In this document: positions 1 to 8,401 of the stretch, one piece after another
How positions within the stretch are numbered: position 1 is the first letter of the stretch
How the letters are laid out: each line of letters opens with the position of its first letter
Virus record (IMG/VR): IMGVR_UViG_3300035698_026380
Location: 1-20,766 of that record
DNA: 20,766 bases
Direction: 5' to 3' (one strand)
From: a virus
Program-made: the position numbers and the translations under genes
The notes under the pieces: generated by a model
Database searches by the model: none
What the model was told of the DNA's origin: nothing
Seen by the model: only the letters and a program-made list of their open reading frames with translations

Positions 1-127
1 AATCTAAATTTTGTGTTGGATCTTTTTCTGCATTAATAGTCCACGTGTAAGATCCTGCCTTTAAGACCTCTCCATCATATTTTTGATTAACAATTCTTGT
101 TTTAGTAATATTTTTGTAAGTAGAAAC
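1..127. repeat. Terminal direct repeat, left copy (circle junction)
   Basis: Bases 1-127 are identical to 20640-20766. A long reading frame passes through the join without interruption, so the repeat is best read as an assembly overlap of a circular molecule of about 20,639 bp. The length of 127 fits a common assembler k-mer size (inference). Biological terminal repeats of a linear genome are less likely because the repeat lies inside a gene. Confidence 0.93.
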
Positions 128-685
128 AATATCCTTACATAATTCTTTTCCATCTTTTCTTAATATAATCTCGAATCCCGTATCTCTAATTTCCTTTGAA
201 TAAATATAACCTGTGTTATCTGCAAGGCCAATATAGGTTAATGGCAGTGTTGTTGAGCACACTTTATCAAATTTATCAGCAACTCTCTCTTGATATCCCT
301 CCTCAACCTCAATATAAGTATCAAATTGTTTTAGATTTACAATTTCTTTTGAATATACATCAATTACATCAAAATCATCAAACAAAGATCCATCTGAATA
401 AAGAACTGCCTTTCCTGATGCTTTACAATCAATATAACATTTATCTGAATTATCTACTAAAGAATACTCTGCAATCTTATCCGTTTCTATCCATAAGAAT
501 GTTTTTGAGATTTGAATTGCTCCATATTTAGCATTAAAATCTGCTTTTAGATAATTATGAACTTCTGCTTTATCCTCAACAGAGATCATTTTATCTGCAA
601 AAGGATTTAACTCTAAAGCTGAAACGGATGGAATTAAGACTAACATCAAAAGCATTATTCCTAAAAAGATCTTTTTAACCACCAT
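1..685 (-). CDS. Secreted Gly-rich/Ig-like adhesin, N-terminal part (gene continues from the window end)
   Basis: This is the first 228 codons of a protein that continues at 20640 and ends at 17707, about 1205 aa in total. I translated it directly: it opens with a signal peptide (Lys-Lys, hydrophobic stretch, Ser-Val-Ser-Ala at residues 20-23, mature start near Leu24). Residues 24-225 have mixed strand and helix character with several Cys and no family I recognise. The ATG at 685 follows a GGGAGGG Shine-Dalgarno site lying within the last codons of the preceding gene, and the genes overlap by 11 bp. It is inferred to be the exported start of a virion surface or receptor-binding protein. The C-terminal part is described in the 17707-20766 entry. 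Confidence 0.85.
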   Translation of the reverse strand, partial: MVVKKIFLGIMLLMLVLIPSVSALELNPFADKMISVEDKAEVHNYLKADFNAKYGAIQISKTFLWIETDKIAEYSLVDNSDKCYIDCKASGKAVLYSDGSLFDDFDVIDVYSKEIVNLKQFDTYIEVEEGYQERVADKFDKVCSTTLPLTYIGLADNTGYIYSKEIRDTGFEIILRKDGKELCKDIVSTYKNITKTRIVNQKYDGEVLKAGSYTWTINAEKDPTQNLD

Positions 686-1235
686 AATGCCCTCCCCCAT
701 AAATTTCATCATCTTTTGATCCCATTCTAACAAACATAATTATTCCTCCAACTATTCCAATTATTGCAATCCACATAGGCAGATTCAACATTATGAAATT
801 TGATCCCGTAAATCCTGCAAATGTAGAGGCCACTGTTGTATTTTCAATCACACTCTCATAAGCATTACTCAATCCAACTGAAACTATTGTTGCAATAATA
901 GTAATGAAAATATATGGCACAAAAAAGACGGGTTTAGTTGTTACTAAATACGATCCTATGAAAATGCTTATAATCATTCCGACTATTAAGAAAAGGGAGA
1001 TCCAATATAAAGCATTATATGTTGCAGGAACTTGATCAAATGTATCATTCAAAACCTGTGTTGTGTTTTGGCCTGATGGTAAATCCATTCCATCCATTGT
1101 TTCATGGAGTTGATCACTTGCTTTTCCACCCATATAAATAAAAATTCCACTTATGAAAATAATTATTATTCCCACCACCATAAAAATAAAGAGATCTGTT
1201 AATCCACCTTTTTTATTTCTTAATAAAGATTTCAT
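675..1235 (-). CDS. Four-TM membrane protein with class III-like signal (186 aa)
   Basis: The short N-terminus carries Arg-Asn-Lys-Lys-Gly at residues 6-10, then Gly-Leu-Thr and a hydrophobic helix (about 14-35). That pattern resembles archaeal class III (pilin/archaellin) signals cleaved after Lys-Gly. Three more hydrophobic segments follow, in the second half, and the tail is Gly-rich with Tyr. I chose ATG 1235 over ATG 1241 because GGAGGT at 1243-1248 is 7 nt from the former but only 1 nt from the latter; 1235 also gives an ATGA overlap with the upstream stop. It lies in the virion-type operon just before the adhesin. A virion membrane component is inferred; the exact function is unknown. 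Confidence 0.75.
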   Translation of the reverse strand: MKSLLRNKKGGLTDLFIFMVVGIIIIFISGIFIYMGGKASDQLHETMDGMDLPSGQNTTQVLNDTFDQVPATYNALYWISLFLIVGMIISIFIGSYLVTTKPVFFVPYIFITIIATIVSVGLSNAYESVIENTTVASTFAGFTGSNFIMLNLPMWIAIIGIVGGIIMFVRMGSKDDEIYGGGHYGG

Positions 1236-1465
1236 TTCCATAACCTCCGATCAAATTTAATTTTTAGATCTAATTTTATACTTTTTTTATTGTTAATCAG
1301 GTTATTTTCTATATCTACAAAGGAGGGAGATTTAACAATATCTGTGGTTAATTCCCTCAAACTTTTCTTTTCTCCCCTTGACATCATGATCTTTTTTTGG
1401 ATTTCATCTAATCTTTTCTTAAATTCAGGAGAAACTTGCATTGGGAATCTATTTGATTTTGCCAT
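1232..1465 (-). CDS. RHH-like small protein (77 aa)
   Basis: A small basic protein. Residues 6-20 (Arg-Phe-Pro-Met-Gln-Val-Ser-Pro-Glu-Phe) look like the beta strand and first turn of a ribbon-helix-helix DNA-binding domain, followed by helices through about residue 55; the C-terminus is Lys-rich. The start forms a TAATG overlap with the stop of the 271-aa gene, so translation is probably coupled. As a candidate regulator inside the virion operon it could give feedback control of the promoters here. The RHH assignment rests on pattern alone. A long reading frame on the opposite strand is a shadow. Confidence 0.65.
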   Translation of the reverse strand: MAKSNRFPMQVSPEFKKRLDEIQKKIMMSRGEKKSLRELTTDIVKSPSFVDIENNLINNKKSIKLDLKIKFDRRLWK

Positions 1466-2280
1466 TACTTATATTTCCTCCCTTGCCTCCTCCTTGCCTC
1501 CTCCTCTGGCATCCCTTTCTCAATTAGATTCATTACTTTCTTATCTGTTGCATAATAGATGATCATCCCTGCAATTGATAATATAATCATTGGGAAAAAT
1601 GCAATTATGCTGAAATAAAACATTACTTTCCATGCTCCTGCCATACCTAAATATTGTATTGTGTAACCCTCATTAAACTGCCACATGCTGAAAGTTCCAA
1701 CAATAAATAAGATATGTGAGATCCAATAACATGTAAATTTCCCAATTGGATTATCAATTCCCATAATTCCCCCTAATGCTAATAAGAATAAGATCATCAT
1801 AAGTAACATTGCTGAATTAAATTTAATACTATGTGCAATATCTAACTCATCCCCAAAACCATTTGCCTGAAAGAAAAAAGTTTTAAATCCTGCTAATGCT
1901 GATGAATTACAATGGATCATTACTGCATATTTTCCTCTTTCTGTTATAATGTTTGCAGGACGGCTCATAAACCAATAATCATCTATATATGTTGGATTTC
2001 CTGCCAAAAGTAATGTTCCATTACCATCTGTTAATTCAACCTCACAACTAACATCTGCACCTGTTAATTGAACTCCATTTGATTTATTAAATACATGAAT
2101 AAATATTGATGCACCCTCATTGATTTTATAATATGGCATAGCATTTGCCTCAATAACCAAATTTCTATCTCCAACAAATTCCGTTGTTACAGGAGGCTTT
2201 GCACTCACCATTGGCATAATCACAACTATTAAGATCACAAAGATCAATGCAATTTTTAGTTTAGTATTTACCTTTAACAT
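1465..2280 (-). CDS. Signal-peptide Ig-like/multi-TM membrane protein (271 aa)
   Basis: Residues 1-27 form a signal peptide ending Met-Val-Ser-Ala-Lys. Residues 30-145 are a strand-rich extracellular domain with two Cys and several Asn-X-Ser/Thr sites, like an Ig-fold module. Three to four TM helices follow (about 155-175, 185-203, 215-245), then a charged cytoplasmic tail (Glu-Glu-Glu-Ala-Arg-Arg-Arg). The start overlaps the upstream gene by 20 bp. This layout (exposed domain plus TM bundle) fits a virion membrane glycoprotein or a surface-modifying protein. I recognise no named family, so the role is inferred from the operon. Confidence 0.8.
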   Translation of the reverse strand: MLKVNTKLKIALIFVILIVVIMPMVSAKPPVTTEFVGDRNLVIEANAMPYYKINEGASIFIHVFNKSNGVQLTGADVSCEVELTDGNGTLLLAGNPTYIDDYWFMSRPANIITERGKYAVMIHCNSSALAGFKTFFFQANGFGDELDIAHSIKFNSAMLLMMILFLLALGGIMGIDNPIGKFTCYWISHILFIVGTFSMWQFNEGYTIQYLGMAGAWKVMFYFSIIAFFPMIILSIAGMIIYYATDKKVMNLIEKGMPEEEARRRQGRKYK

Positions 2281-2998
2281 ACCTCAACGGATTAAGTAAT
2301 CCCCTCTCTTTAATTGGAACACCATTATCCCCCATCTGCATACCTGCACCCAATTGTGCATTTGTGTTTGTTGCTTGTGTAACATTGATCATTTCTCTCA
2401 ATGATCTCTTTTCTGCACCATCCAATGCTCTCTTATAAGTATCATGAATAATATCCTTTAATTCTGTAACCAACATCTCATAATTCTTTCTTTTCTCATC
2501 AGTATCCATCCCAAATTCTATATCTCTCATAAAGATAAGATTGTTAATTGCTCTGCCAAAATCAAAAACCTTTAGATTGATCTCCCTATTTGAATAATCT
2601 GCCAAAACTTTATTTCTATTAACATAAAGAGATAAAACTTTCATAACCTCATTAACCCCAACTGCATTTAATGGATTATTTTCTGGATCAGGATTTTTAT
2701 CCCAAATAATATGGCCATCCTTAAACTTAGGAATATCCCCCCGTAAAATATGCTCTGCTCTTTCCAAAATATCATTTAATTCTAATTGCCACCTAACAAT
2801 ATTATCCTCTTGCCTTGATGCAAAAGCACTTATCTGAGAATTAGATCTTGGATCTTGATATTGTTTATTATTAACTTGGCCATATGATCCTTGCAGATCT
2901 TCCCTCTCCAATTCCCCTACTGCTTTTTGAATCTCCCCGTCTGAAAAACCTTGAGTTTTTAAATCTCCAATATCTTGTGGGCTTAAACTAACAACCAT
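2261..2998 (-). CDS. Soluble helical protein of virion operon (245 aa)
   Basis: No TM segments. Residues 5-30 (Ser-Pro-Gln-Asp-Ile ... Gly-Phe-Ser-Asp-Gly-Glu-Ile) look like a small three-helix, UBA-like module common at the N-terminus of archaeal and phage structural proteins. A Gln/Asn/Ser-rich linker follows, then a mostly helical core (65-210). The C-terminus has Gly-Leu-Leu-Asn-Pro-Leu. The gene has its own upstream TATA-like box and operator-like palindrome. It lies between the 1219-aa protein and the membrane proteins, so an internal virion or assembly protein is plausible. Function unknown. Confidence 0.75.
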   Translation of the reverse strand: MVVSLSPQDIGDLKTQGFSDGEIQKAVGELEREDLQGSYGQVNNKQYQDPRSNSQISAFASRQEDNIVRWQLELNDILERAEHILRGDIPKFKDGHIIWDKNPDPENNPLNAVGVNEVMKVLSLYVNRNKVLADYSNREINLKVFDFGRAINNLIFMRDIEFGMDTDEKRKNYEMLVTELKDIIHDTYKRALDGAEKRSLREMINVTQATNTNAQLGAGMQMGDNGVPIKERGLLNPLRYVKGKY

Positions 2999-3009
2999 CT
3001 TTTTAATTT

Positions 3010-3057
3010 GGATAACATGTATCCATCATTATTTAAGGAAAATAATCTTTATAAATT
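3010..3057 (-). promoter_or_regulatory. Internal promoter with 15-bp near-palindrome before the 245-aa gene
   Basis: On the minus strand a TATA-like AATTTATAAA lies at 3048-3057, overlapping the stop of the 1219-aa gene. A start about 25 nt downstream would fall near 3027. Immediately after it, at 3010-3024, is GGATAACATGTATCC (plus-strand reading), whose GGATA/TATCC arms are inverted. The same element, differing by one base, occurs at 16789-16803 beside the capsid-like genes. It is probably an operator that adds late control inside the long operon. Confidence 0.5.
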
Positions 3058-6000
3058 ATTGTGTAATTCCTTTCAATAAGTCTTTTTCTGAAAACCCCCC
3101 TTTCTTTTTTAACCTTGCTCCTCTCCTAATACCAAATCCTGTTTTAATTTTCCTCATTTCTTTCAAAGCATCCTTAACTGATCCAAATTCCTGTGGTTTT
3201 AATCCAACTGCTCTTGATGTAAAATCGGGAAACATTCCCAATAACTCAGGGGATAGTTTATCTCTGCTTGATTTCCTTTTCTTTTGGATCTTTTTTGCAA
3301 CTGCAAAGATAACAGGAGGTTTAAATTTTGGAGATTTTAAGGGTGTTGGAGGGTTATATGTTCCCCCTTGCCATATATTAACCCCTGATAATGCAGGAGT
3401 TAAGGCCAATGCTTGAATTTGTGCTGTTTTTGTTCCTTGAACAGATCTTAATTGAGATTGTTGTAATTGGCTTGTTTTGGTTATATCCATATTTTTTAAC
3501 ATATTTTTTAACTCTATATCTTGTTTTGTGCTTGATCTTAGGTTAAATTGGGATGCAACTGCTACTCCTTGCCCAAGCATTAAGGCATCTAAATTACTTG
3601 CTGAAAGATCTGTAATTGCCCCCATCTGTGCAACTTGCGTTGTTTTGGGAGTTGTAATAATTGCCTTTAATTGTTGTTTTAGATCTAATTGGGTAACTTG
3701 AGAGGGAGATGGTGTGCTTATTGTAGTTCCTCCTGTTCTTGATGAACTTCCAACAACTTTATTCAATTTATTGATAACCTTATTCATATCCTTTGATCCC
3801 TCTGTTGCCCATGCTGAATAATCTGTTTTCCCTCCTCCTTTTGTAAAAGTAAATAGGGGTTTTTGTGTTCCTGCCTTAGAGAGATCTACATTCCAATCAG
3901 ATAGTGTAGATCTTGTAATATCCAATCTCCTTTGGTTATTCAAGGCCTCAATAATGGTTGTTGTTCTCTTTGGGGTTACTTTTATTGCCCAATTATCCTT
4001 TGAAAAGGAAACTAGATCCTTATATTTAACTGGTTTAAACAGATCTGCTCCATTTTGTTTTCCTAAATAATCAAATCCTTTCTTAGAATCAGAAACTTTA
4101 ACCAAATTCTTTGTTTGTGAAAACTCAAAATCCTTTAATTTAACAATGTTTCCTCTCTTATCTAAAAAGTTCCCAACTCTGAACTTATTTTCCATAACAA
4201 ATGATTGATCATTAATTGTTACCAATTTTCTATTAACATTATATTTATCTTGGATAACCCTTGCAGATCTTGTTTTGATATTTAGGCCTTTATCAGTATA
4301 TTCAATAACAGGTTGCCTTTGCGTGAATGTGAATTGTGCCTTTGCACCCTTTGATCCAACATTGATTAATCCTTTTTCTAACCAAACATCTTGCATTTTT
4401 GGGGCATAATATCTTAATGTTGATGTTGCCTGATAGTCTGAATAACCATATTTCTTTAACAGATTTCTTGCATTTTCATAACCACTTGGTGCAGTTTTAA
4501 CTAAAACATTCCCTCTGATCCCTGTTAATCTCACAAATTGTGCAGGTTGATTTGCAGGAATCCCCTCATAAATATTCTTTAAATTTGTGCCTAAATACTT
4601 ATTAGATAATGCCCTCCATTTTGTTGTTACTATTGTTCTCCTCCCTGCAATTCCCGTTTGAGATAATTTCTGTTGGCCATAAAACACTTTATTGGTAACT
4701 TTTCCATCTGCTCCTATGATCTTAATATCTTTTCCCAATGTTTGTGATGCTCTGATATTCATCTTGGGAGGTTTAATGTTTGCTGTTTTAACTACGGGAG
4801 ATTTAAGGTATTTAATCCCTGAATAACCCAAAGATGCCCCTGTGATGATCGCTGTTGTTAAACCTGCTCCTCTTTCAGAATATGTTGCAGTTGGATCAAA
4901 TGCTTTTGCTGTTCCTGTAACAAAAAATGTTCCTGTTAAACCTAATTTTATTGATGATGGCAATGCACCGATCAAAGAAGTTGCACCATATAAAGCACCT
5001 GATGTTGCAAGGAGATCAACAGGGTTATCTACAAGAGTTGTTCCAACAGAGGCCAATCCTATTCCTGTTTGTGCAACTCCCCCCTTTATTCCCTTTAAAC
5101 TCCAAAAATCAACATCTTTTTGTAATTGATTATAACCTAATTCATATTCTTTCTGATATTGTTCTTGGATCTTCTTGGCCTCATCACTCTCTTTAAATCT
5201 TGCCTCTGCATTCTCAAAAGGTGCTTGATCAACAATTATGTTTTTCATATATTTATCTTCAAATGCAGTTTGATAGATCCCTTGATATTTTGTTTCCTTT
5301 TCTGTTTTAAACTCCTCAATTTTCTCTTTCCCAATAACCCACTCATCTATGTTTGTTTGTGCTTTCCTTAATTCTCCTCTTGTTTCCTCTGCCAATGTTT
5401 CCACAATTGTTGGTTTATCTATTTTCCCAAAAGAAATATTTAATTTTGGGCTTGATCCTGTTCCTGCAATATCAAAATGCACCCTCTCCTTAACCCAATT
5501 ATAACCTCCAACCCCTTGCTTGATCACAGGGAATTTCACTGCTTTTGATAATATGCTCTCCTGATCTTCCAAATTGCTTAAATTAGTTTCCATTGGATCT
5601 GTGCTTAAAAAAGCATCCATATTCTCCTTTGTTACATATAATCCTGATGGAGTAACAATCTCATCCTCTTTCCTATTTTCTTTTTTCCATTTGATATATT
5701 GTTTCTCTCTCCATTCTTTTTCAAATTGCTCTTGGCCAACTTCCTCAATTCTCTGTTGTTGTGCCTTTACTTTCAGATTATATTCTGTTGGGGAAAATGA
5801 TCCCCCAAATGCCTTGCTTTCTATTGAATTAACCTCTCCCGTTGGGCTAAATGTTATTTTCTCATCAGGATATAACTTTTGAAACTCTATTGCTTTTGGA
5901 TTAATCCTTTGTTGTGCATAATCAGGCAGGTTTAGAAATCCAACCTTTCCCCCCCACTTTTTTAATTGATTAACCTGAGAAATATTTGCATTATATTTTG

Positions 6001-6715
6001 CAACTGATTCATTGAATGATCTATAATTAACCTTATCTTTTGAGATCCCAATTGATTTTATAACAGCATCCAATTTGCCTGATTGGAGATCTGATTTAAA
6101 TTTATATTGGGAACTATCTCTTGCATCCCATTTTCTCCTATCAAAACTTGCCTTATCATCTGCATAATCAACAAGATCTCCTGCTGAATATCCCTGATTA
6201 ATTTTTCCTGATTGGCCTTGCAAATATCTTAGTTGTGCCTCTGCCTCCTTAACATCATTCTCCTTTTTATCCTGCCTCTTTCTGATGTATAATTTTTGCC
6301 TTGCCCTCTGATCATTATCCCTTGAATAAGGATATGTTCTTTCATACTCATAAAATTTATTTAATTTTTCTTGTGCCTCTGTAACCTTATTTGTAAAAGT
6401 AGTAATATTTGTATTAAAGGATTTTCTTTCTACCTCTATTCTTATATTCTTTTTTGATGTGATCTCAGTGGGAGATAAAAAGAATTGCTGAACATTAGGA
6501 GATAATTGTTGGTATTTACTTGAATATCCCTCAAAGGTAAATGGATCATTTGGTTTATCAATAAACACAGATGATCTTAATCTATTGGCCTCTGCCCTTG
6601 CACTTTCAAATTCATTCCTTTCTCTCTGTTCTTTCTGTGCTTGTTTAATTCTTTCTGTTCTTGTGATCCTGCTTTGATCTACCCCTCTTTGTTGGCTAAA
6701 TGATCCCTGTGCCAT
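3056..6715 (-). CDS. Very large virion-type protein with hydrophobic centre (1219 aa)
   Basis: First and largest gene of the virion-type operon, with a leaderless start at 6715. Residues 1-160 are Gln/Lys/Arg/Glu-rich and probably coiled coil. Residues 300-540 are charged and helical. Residues 545-640 are a Gly/Ala-rich hydrophobic stretch able to form several membrane helices. Residues 650-1000 are strand-rich, a Ser/Thr/Gln-rich linker follows (about 1000-1110), and the last 80 residues are very basic. The size, coiled coil, hydrophobic centre and basic tail recall tape-measure or injection/minor virion proteins and the carriers of polymorphic toxins, but I recognise no catalytic motif. A DNA-contacting or membrane-crossing virion protein is inferred. 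CpG dinucleotides are extremely rare here. Confidence 0.8.
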   Translation of the reverse strand: MAQGSFSQQRGVDQSRITRTERIKQAQKEQRERNEFESARAEANRLRSSVFIDKPNDPFTFEGYSSKYQQLSPNVQQFFLSPTEITSKKNIRIEVERKSFNTNITTFTNKVTEAQEKLNKFYEYERTYPYSRDNDQRARQKLYIRKRQDKKENDVKEAEAQLRYLQGQSGKINQGYSAGDLVDYADDKASFDRRKWDARDSSQYKFKSDLQSGKLDAVIKSIGISKDKVNYRSFNESVAKYNANISQVNQLKKWGGKVGFLNLPDYAQQRINPKAIEFQKLYPDEKITFSPTGEVNSIESKAFGGSFSPTEYNLKVKAQQQRIEEVGQEQFEKEWREKQYIKWKKENRKEDEIVTPSGLYVTKENMDAFLSTDPMETNLSNLEDQESILSKAVKFPVIKQGVGGYNWVKERVHFDIAGTGSSPKLNISFGKIDKPTIVETLAEETRGELRKAQTNIDEWVIGKEKIEEFKTEKETKYQGIYQTAFEDKYMKNIIVDQAPFENAEARFKESDEAKKIQEQYQKEYELGYNQLQKDVDFWSLKGIKGGVAQTGIGLASVGTTLVDNPVDLLATSGALYGATSLIGALPSSIKLGLTGTFFVTGTAKAFDPTATYSERGAGLTTAIITGASLGYSGIKYLKSPVVKTANIKPPKMNIRASQTLGKDIKIIGADGKVTNKVFYGQQKLSQTGIAGRRTIVTTKWRALSNKYLGTNLKNIYEGIPANQPAQFVRLTGIRGNVLVKTAPSGYENARNLLKKYGYSDYQATSTLRYYAPKMQDVWLEKGLINVGSKGAKAQFTFTQRQPVIEYTDKGLNIKTRSARVIQDKYNVNRKLVTINDQSFVMENKFRVGNFLDKRGNIVKLKDFEFSQTKNLVKVSDSKKGFDYLGKQNGADLFKPVKYKDLVSFSKDNWAIKVTPKRTTTIIEALNNQRRLDITRSTLSDWNVDLSKAGTQKPLFTFTKGGGKTDYSAWATEGSKDMNKVINKLNKVVGSSSRTGGTTISTPSPSQVTQLDLKQQLKAIITTPKTTQVAQMGAITDLSASNLDALMLGQGVAVASQFNLRSSTKQDIELKNMLKNMDITKTSQLQQSQLRSVQGTKTAQIQALALTPALSGVNIWQGGTYNPPTPLKSPKFKPPVIFAVAKKIQKKRKSSRDKLSPELLGMFPDFTSRAVGLKPQEFGSVKDALKEMRKIKTGFGIRRGARLKKKGGFSEKDLLKGITQ

Positions 6716-6745
6716 GTATAACAGAGGTATAACTACTATATAAAT
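6712..6745 (-). promoter_or_regulatory. Promoter/operator copy 1 (34-bp repeat) for the virion-type operon
   Basis: On the minus strand a TATA box (ATTTATATAG) is centred about 25 nt upstream of the A of the ATG, implying a leaderless mRNA. Between TATA and ATG, GTTATAC occurs twice with a 4-nt spacer, an 11-bp period (plus-strand positions 6716-6722 and 6727-6733). All 34 bp from 6712 to 6745 recur at 15657-15690. Such helically phased repeats covering the start site suggest a repressor or activator site shared by the two operons. Confidence 0.75.
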
Positions 6746-6765
6746 ACTTAGGAAAGTGGAAAAGA

Positions 6766-6788
6766 TTTATAAGTAAATAGTGTGTGTA
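6766..6788 (+). promoter_or_regulatory. Divergent promoter for the ATPase module, with GTGTGTG box
   Basis: TTTATAAG at 6766-6773 is centred about 25 nt before ATG 6795, so the transcript should be leaderless. Downstream lies AAATAGTGTGTGTA (6775-6788), a motif also found near the start sites at 11954-11965, 14516-14526 and, inverted, 9969-9981. The divergent promoter of the 1219-aa gene lies only about 20 bp away, so the two are likely to interfere or be co-controlled. Confidence 0.65.
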
Positions 6789-6794
6789 TATGAT

Positions 6795-7334
6795 ATGGTT
6801 AAGGCAGGAACGGAAAGTGGGGAGGGAGCAATTTCTCTTGGAACAGATGCTTGGAATATCGCTGATGGATTCACAAAAATTAAGATTTTAAGATTGTTAA
6901 TTCAAATAGATCTTGATGAGGAACTTGCAATGTTCGGGAAAAGAGATGATCAGGATGCAACACCCCCACAAATGATTCCACAAAGGAGGATTGAGAGTTT
7001 TGAAAAGATGCTTTTTCATTTAAGGCAATTAATAGGGAATTGTAAATTTTCAATAGCAAAGGGAGGATTAGATGATACACTTCTCACACAATATATGGAG
7101 AGATTAAAAATGGTGGAGGAGTTTTCAGGTGCTTGTGCAGATTGGAAAATTAATGATATAACAAAAGAAAATAGTTTAGAGATCAATGAGGATCATTTTA
7201 GAAAAAGTTTTAATATTTTAAGGACAATAAAAGATGATTTAAATTTCCCTTTAAATAGAGCATCACTTATATTCAGACAATCAGATGAGATGGATTTAGA
7301 TAAAATCATGAGAGATATAGTGGAGGGAGGATAA
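6795..7334 (+). CDS. Helical protein of unknown function, partner of the ATPase (179 aa)
   Basis: First gene of the plus-strand module. I chose ATG 6795 over the upstream GTG at 6780 because the TATA box at 6766-6773 places transcription initiation at about 6795, which excludes the GTG. The protein is soluble and mostly helical. Residues 25-45 are amphipathic (Lys-Ile-Lys-Ile-Leu-Arg-Leu-Leu-Ile) and a Pro-rich turn follows near 58-64. No motif is recognised. It ends one base before the TTG start of the P-loop ATPase, with the ATPase's Shine-Dalgarno site inside its last codons, so the two proteins are probably made together and may interact. Confidence 0.75.
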   Translation: MVKAGTESGEGAISLGTDAWNIADGFTKIKILRLLIQIDLDEELAMFGKRDDQDATPPQMIPQRRIESFEKMLFHLRQLIGNCKFSIAKGGLDDTLLTQYMERLKMVEEFSGACADWKINDITKENSLEINEDHFRKSFNILRTIKDDLNFPLNRASLIFRQSDEMDLDKIMRDIVEGG

Positions 7335-7335
7335 A

Positions 7336-8340
7336 TTGACAGTAGTAAGATTTTGGGGAATGGATCAGTTTGCAATGATGTGTGCAAAAATGTTGTTAAA
7401 CAAATTTGATTGTTTTATTGTTATAGAGGGAAATAGAGGTTTAGGAAAATCAACTTTGGCTTACCATCTATTAACTAGAGTTGGCAGGATCATGAAACGA
7501 ATCGCAAAAGAAACAGGAGGGAAAGATAGTCTATACAAAGATTATTATTCCTTTAAACCATACCCACAATCAAAAGGAAAACTAAAAGGAAACACAAAAA
7601 ATATTCTCTATCAAAGAGATGAAGTTATTAATTTCTTTGATCGATGGAACGCCTCTGCCCTCGCTGATGAGGGGATAAATGTTTCTTTCAATCGTGATTT
7701 TTGGAATGAGGATCAGAAAAATCTTATTAAATTAATCAATATGAATAGGGATCATTGCAATTTATTTATTATGTGCATCCCACAATTTCAGGTTTTAGAT
7801 AATCAGATCAAGAACTTATGTAAGATCAGAGTTACCATTGCCCGTCGTGGAATGGCAGTTATTCAAACTCCAAACAGAACTATTTATAATAAAGATAAAT
7901 GGGATACTGCAAATAATGAGAGGATAGAAAGAGAATGGTTAAAGAAAGGATCAGGCCTCCCAAAATATTCTAAACTAAATACATTCAGGGGGATGATGAG
8001 ATTTCCTGCACTAACAAAAAGAGATGAATCGATTTACACCACAATAAAAGTTAATGAAAGGAACACGATCAAAAAGGATCTTGGAGTTGGTGGAGAGGAA
8101 AAGAAAGAGAAAGAACTTTCGGAGATCGCAGTGGAAAGGTTAAAGGAGGGAAAGATTAGAAATGCAAACATATTGGATGGAATGGCCATTGCAAATGGAT
8201 CAACTCCTGATTCTTTTAAGAACATAATTAGAGGGAAGTTAAAGAAAGAGGGAATTGATCACAGGTTGCCACAATATTATTGGGAAAAGCAAGGGAAAGG
8301 CAAGGGAAAAGAGGGAGAAAGTGGAGAAATGTTTGGATAA
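7336..8340 (+). CDS. P-loop ATPase, possibly genome-packaging or Zot-like (334 aa)
   Basis: A P-loop NTPase. Walker A is Gly-Asn-Arg-Gly-Leu-Gly-Lys-Ser-Thr (32-40). The likely Walker B is Ala-Leu-Ala-Asp-Glu (108-112), preceded by Arg-Trp. A hydrophobic strand ending Cys-Ile-Pro-Gln (143-150) fits a sensor position after a helix with Asn-Arg-Asp-His. This order resembles single-domain packaging or morphogenesis ATPases of the FtsK/HerA/Zot sort and phage P-loop proteins. The C-terminal part (250-334) is charged and may hold a helix-turn-helix before a Lys/Gly/Glu-rich tail. The start is TTG 7336, 5 nt after a GGAGG site; the in-frame ATG at 7360 lies too far from it. Packaging is favoured because no terminase is seen, but DNA replication cannot be excluded. 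Confidence 0.75.
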   Translation: MTVVRFWGMDQFAMMCAKMLLNKFDCFIVIEGNRGLGKSTLAYHLLTRVGRIMKRIAKETGGKDSLYKDYYSFKPYPQSKGKLKGNTKNILYQRDEVINFFDRWNASALADEGINVSFNRDFWNEDQKNLIKLINMNRDHCNLFIMCIPQFQVLDNQIKNLCKIRVTIARRGMAVIQTPNRTIYNKDKWDTANNERIEREWLKKGSGLPKYSKLNTFRGMMRFPALTKRDESIYTTIKVNERNTIKKDLGVGGEEKKEKELSEIAVERLKEGKIRNANILDGMAIANGSTPDSFKNIIRGKLKKEGIDHRLPQYYWEKQGKGKGKEGESGEMFG

Positions 8341-8365
8341 TTTTGCCTTTTTAAGCCCTAATATG

Positions 8366-8392
8366 CCCAAATTTGCAGGATTTGGGTTTTTT
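8366..8392 (+). terminator. Stem-loop plus T-run terminator after the ATPase
   Basis: CCCAAAT (8366-8372) and ATTTGGG (8380-8386) form a perfect 7-bp stem with a 7-nt loop, followed by six T (8387-8392). It lies 26 bp after the ATPase stop. The T-run is what archaeal RNA polymerase responds to. It separates the ATPase pair from the integrase, which has its own promoter. Confidence 0.7.
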
Positions 8393-8401
8393 GGGAGGAA
8401 A

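Noticed and set aside
196-531. 111-aa plus-strand frame near the left end
   Set aside because: Antisense to the N-terminal part of the adhesin, which has a clear signal peptide and ribosome site.
3477-5882. Plus-strand frames of 70-102 aa opposite the 1219-aa gene
   Set aside because: Overlap the long gene fully, have no start signals and show low-complexity hydrophobic composition expected of shadows.
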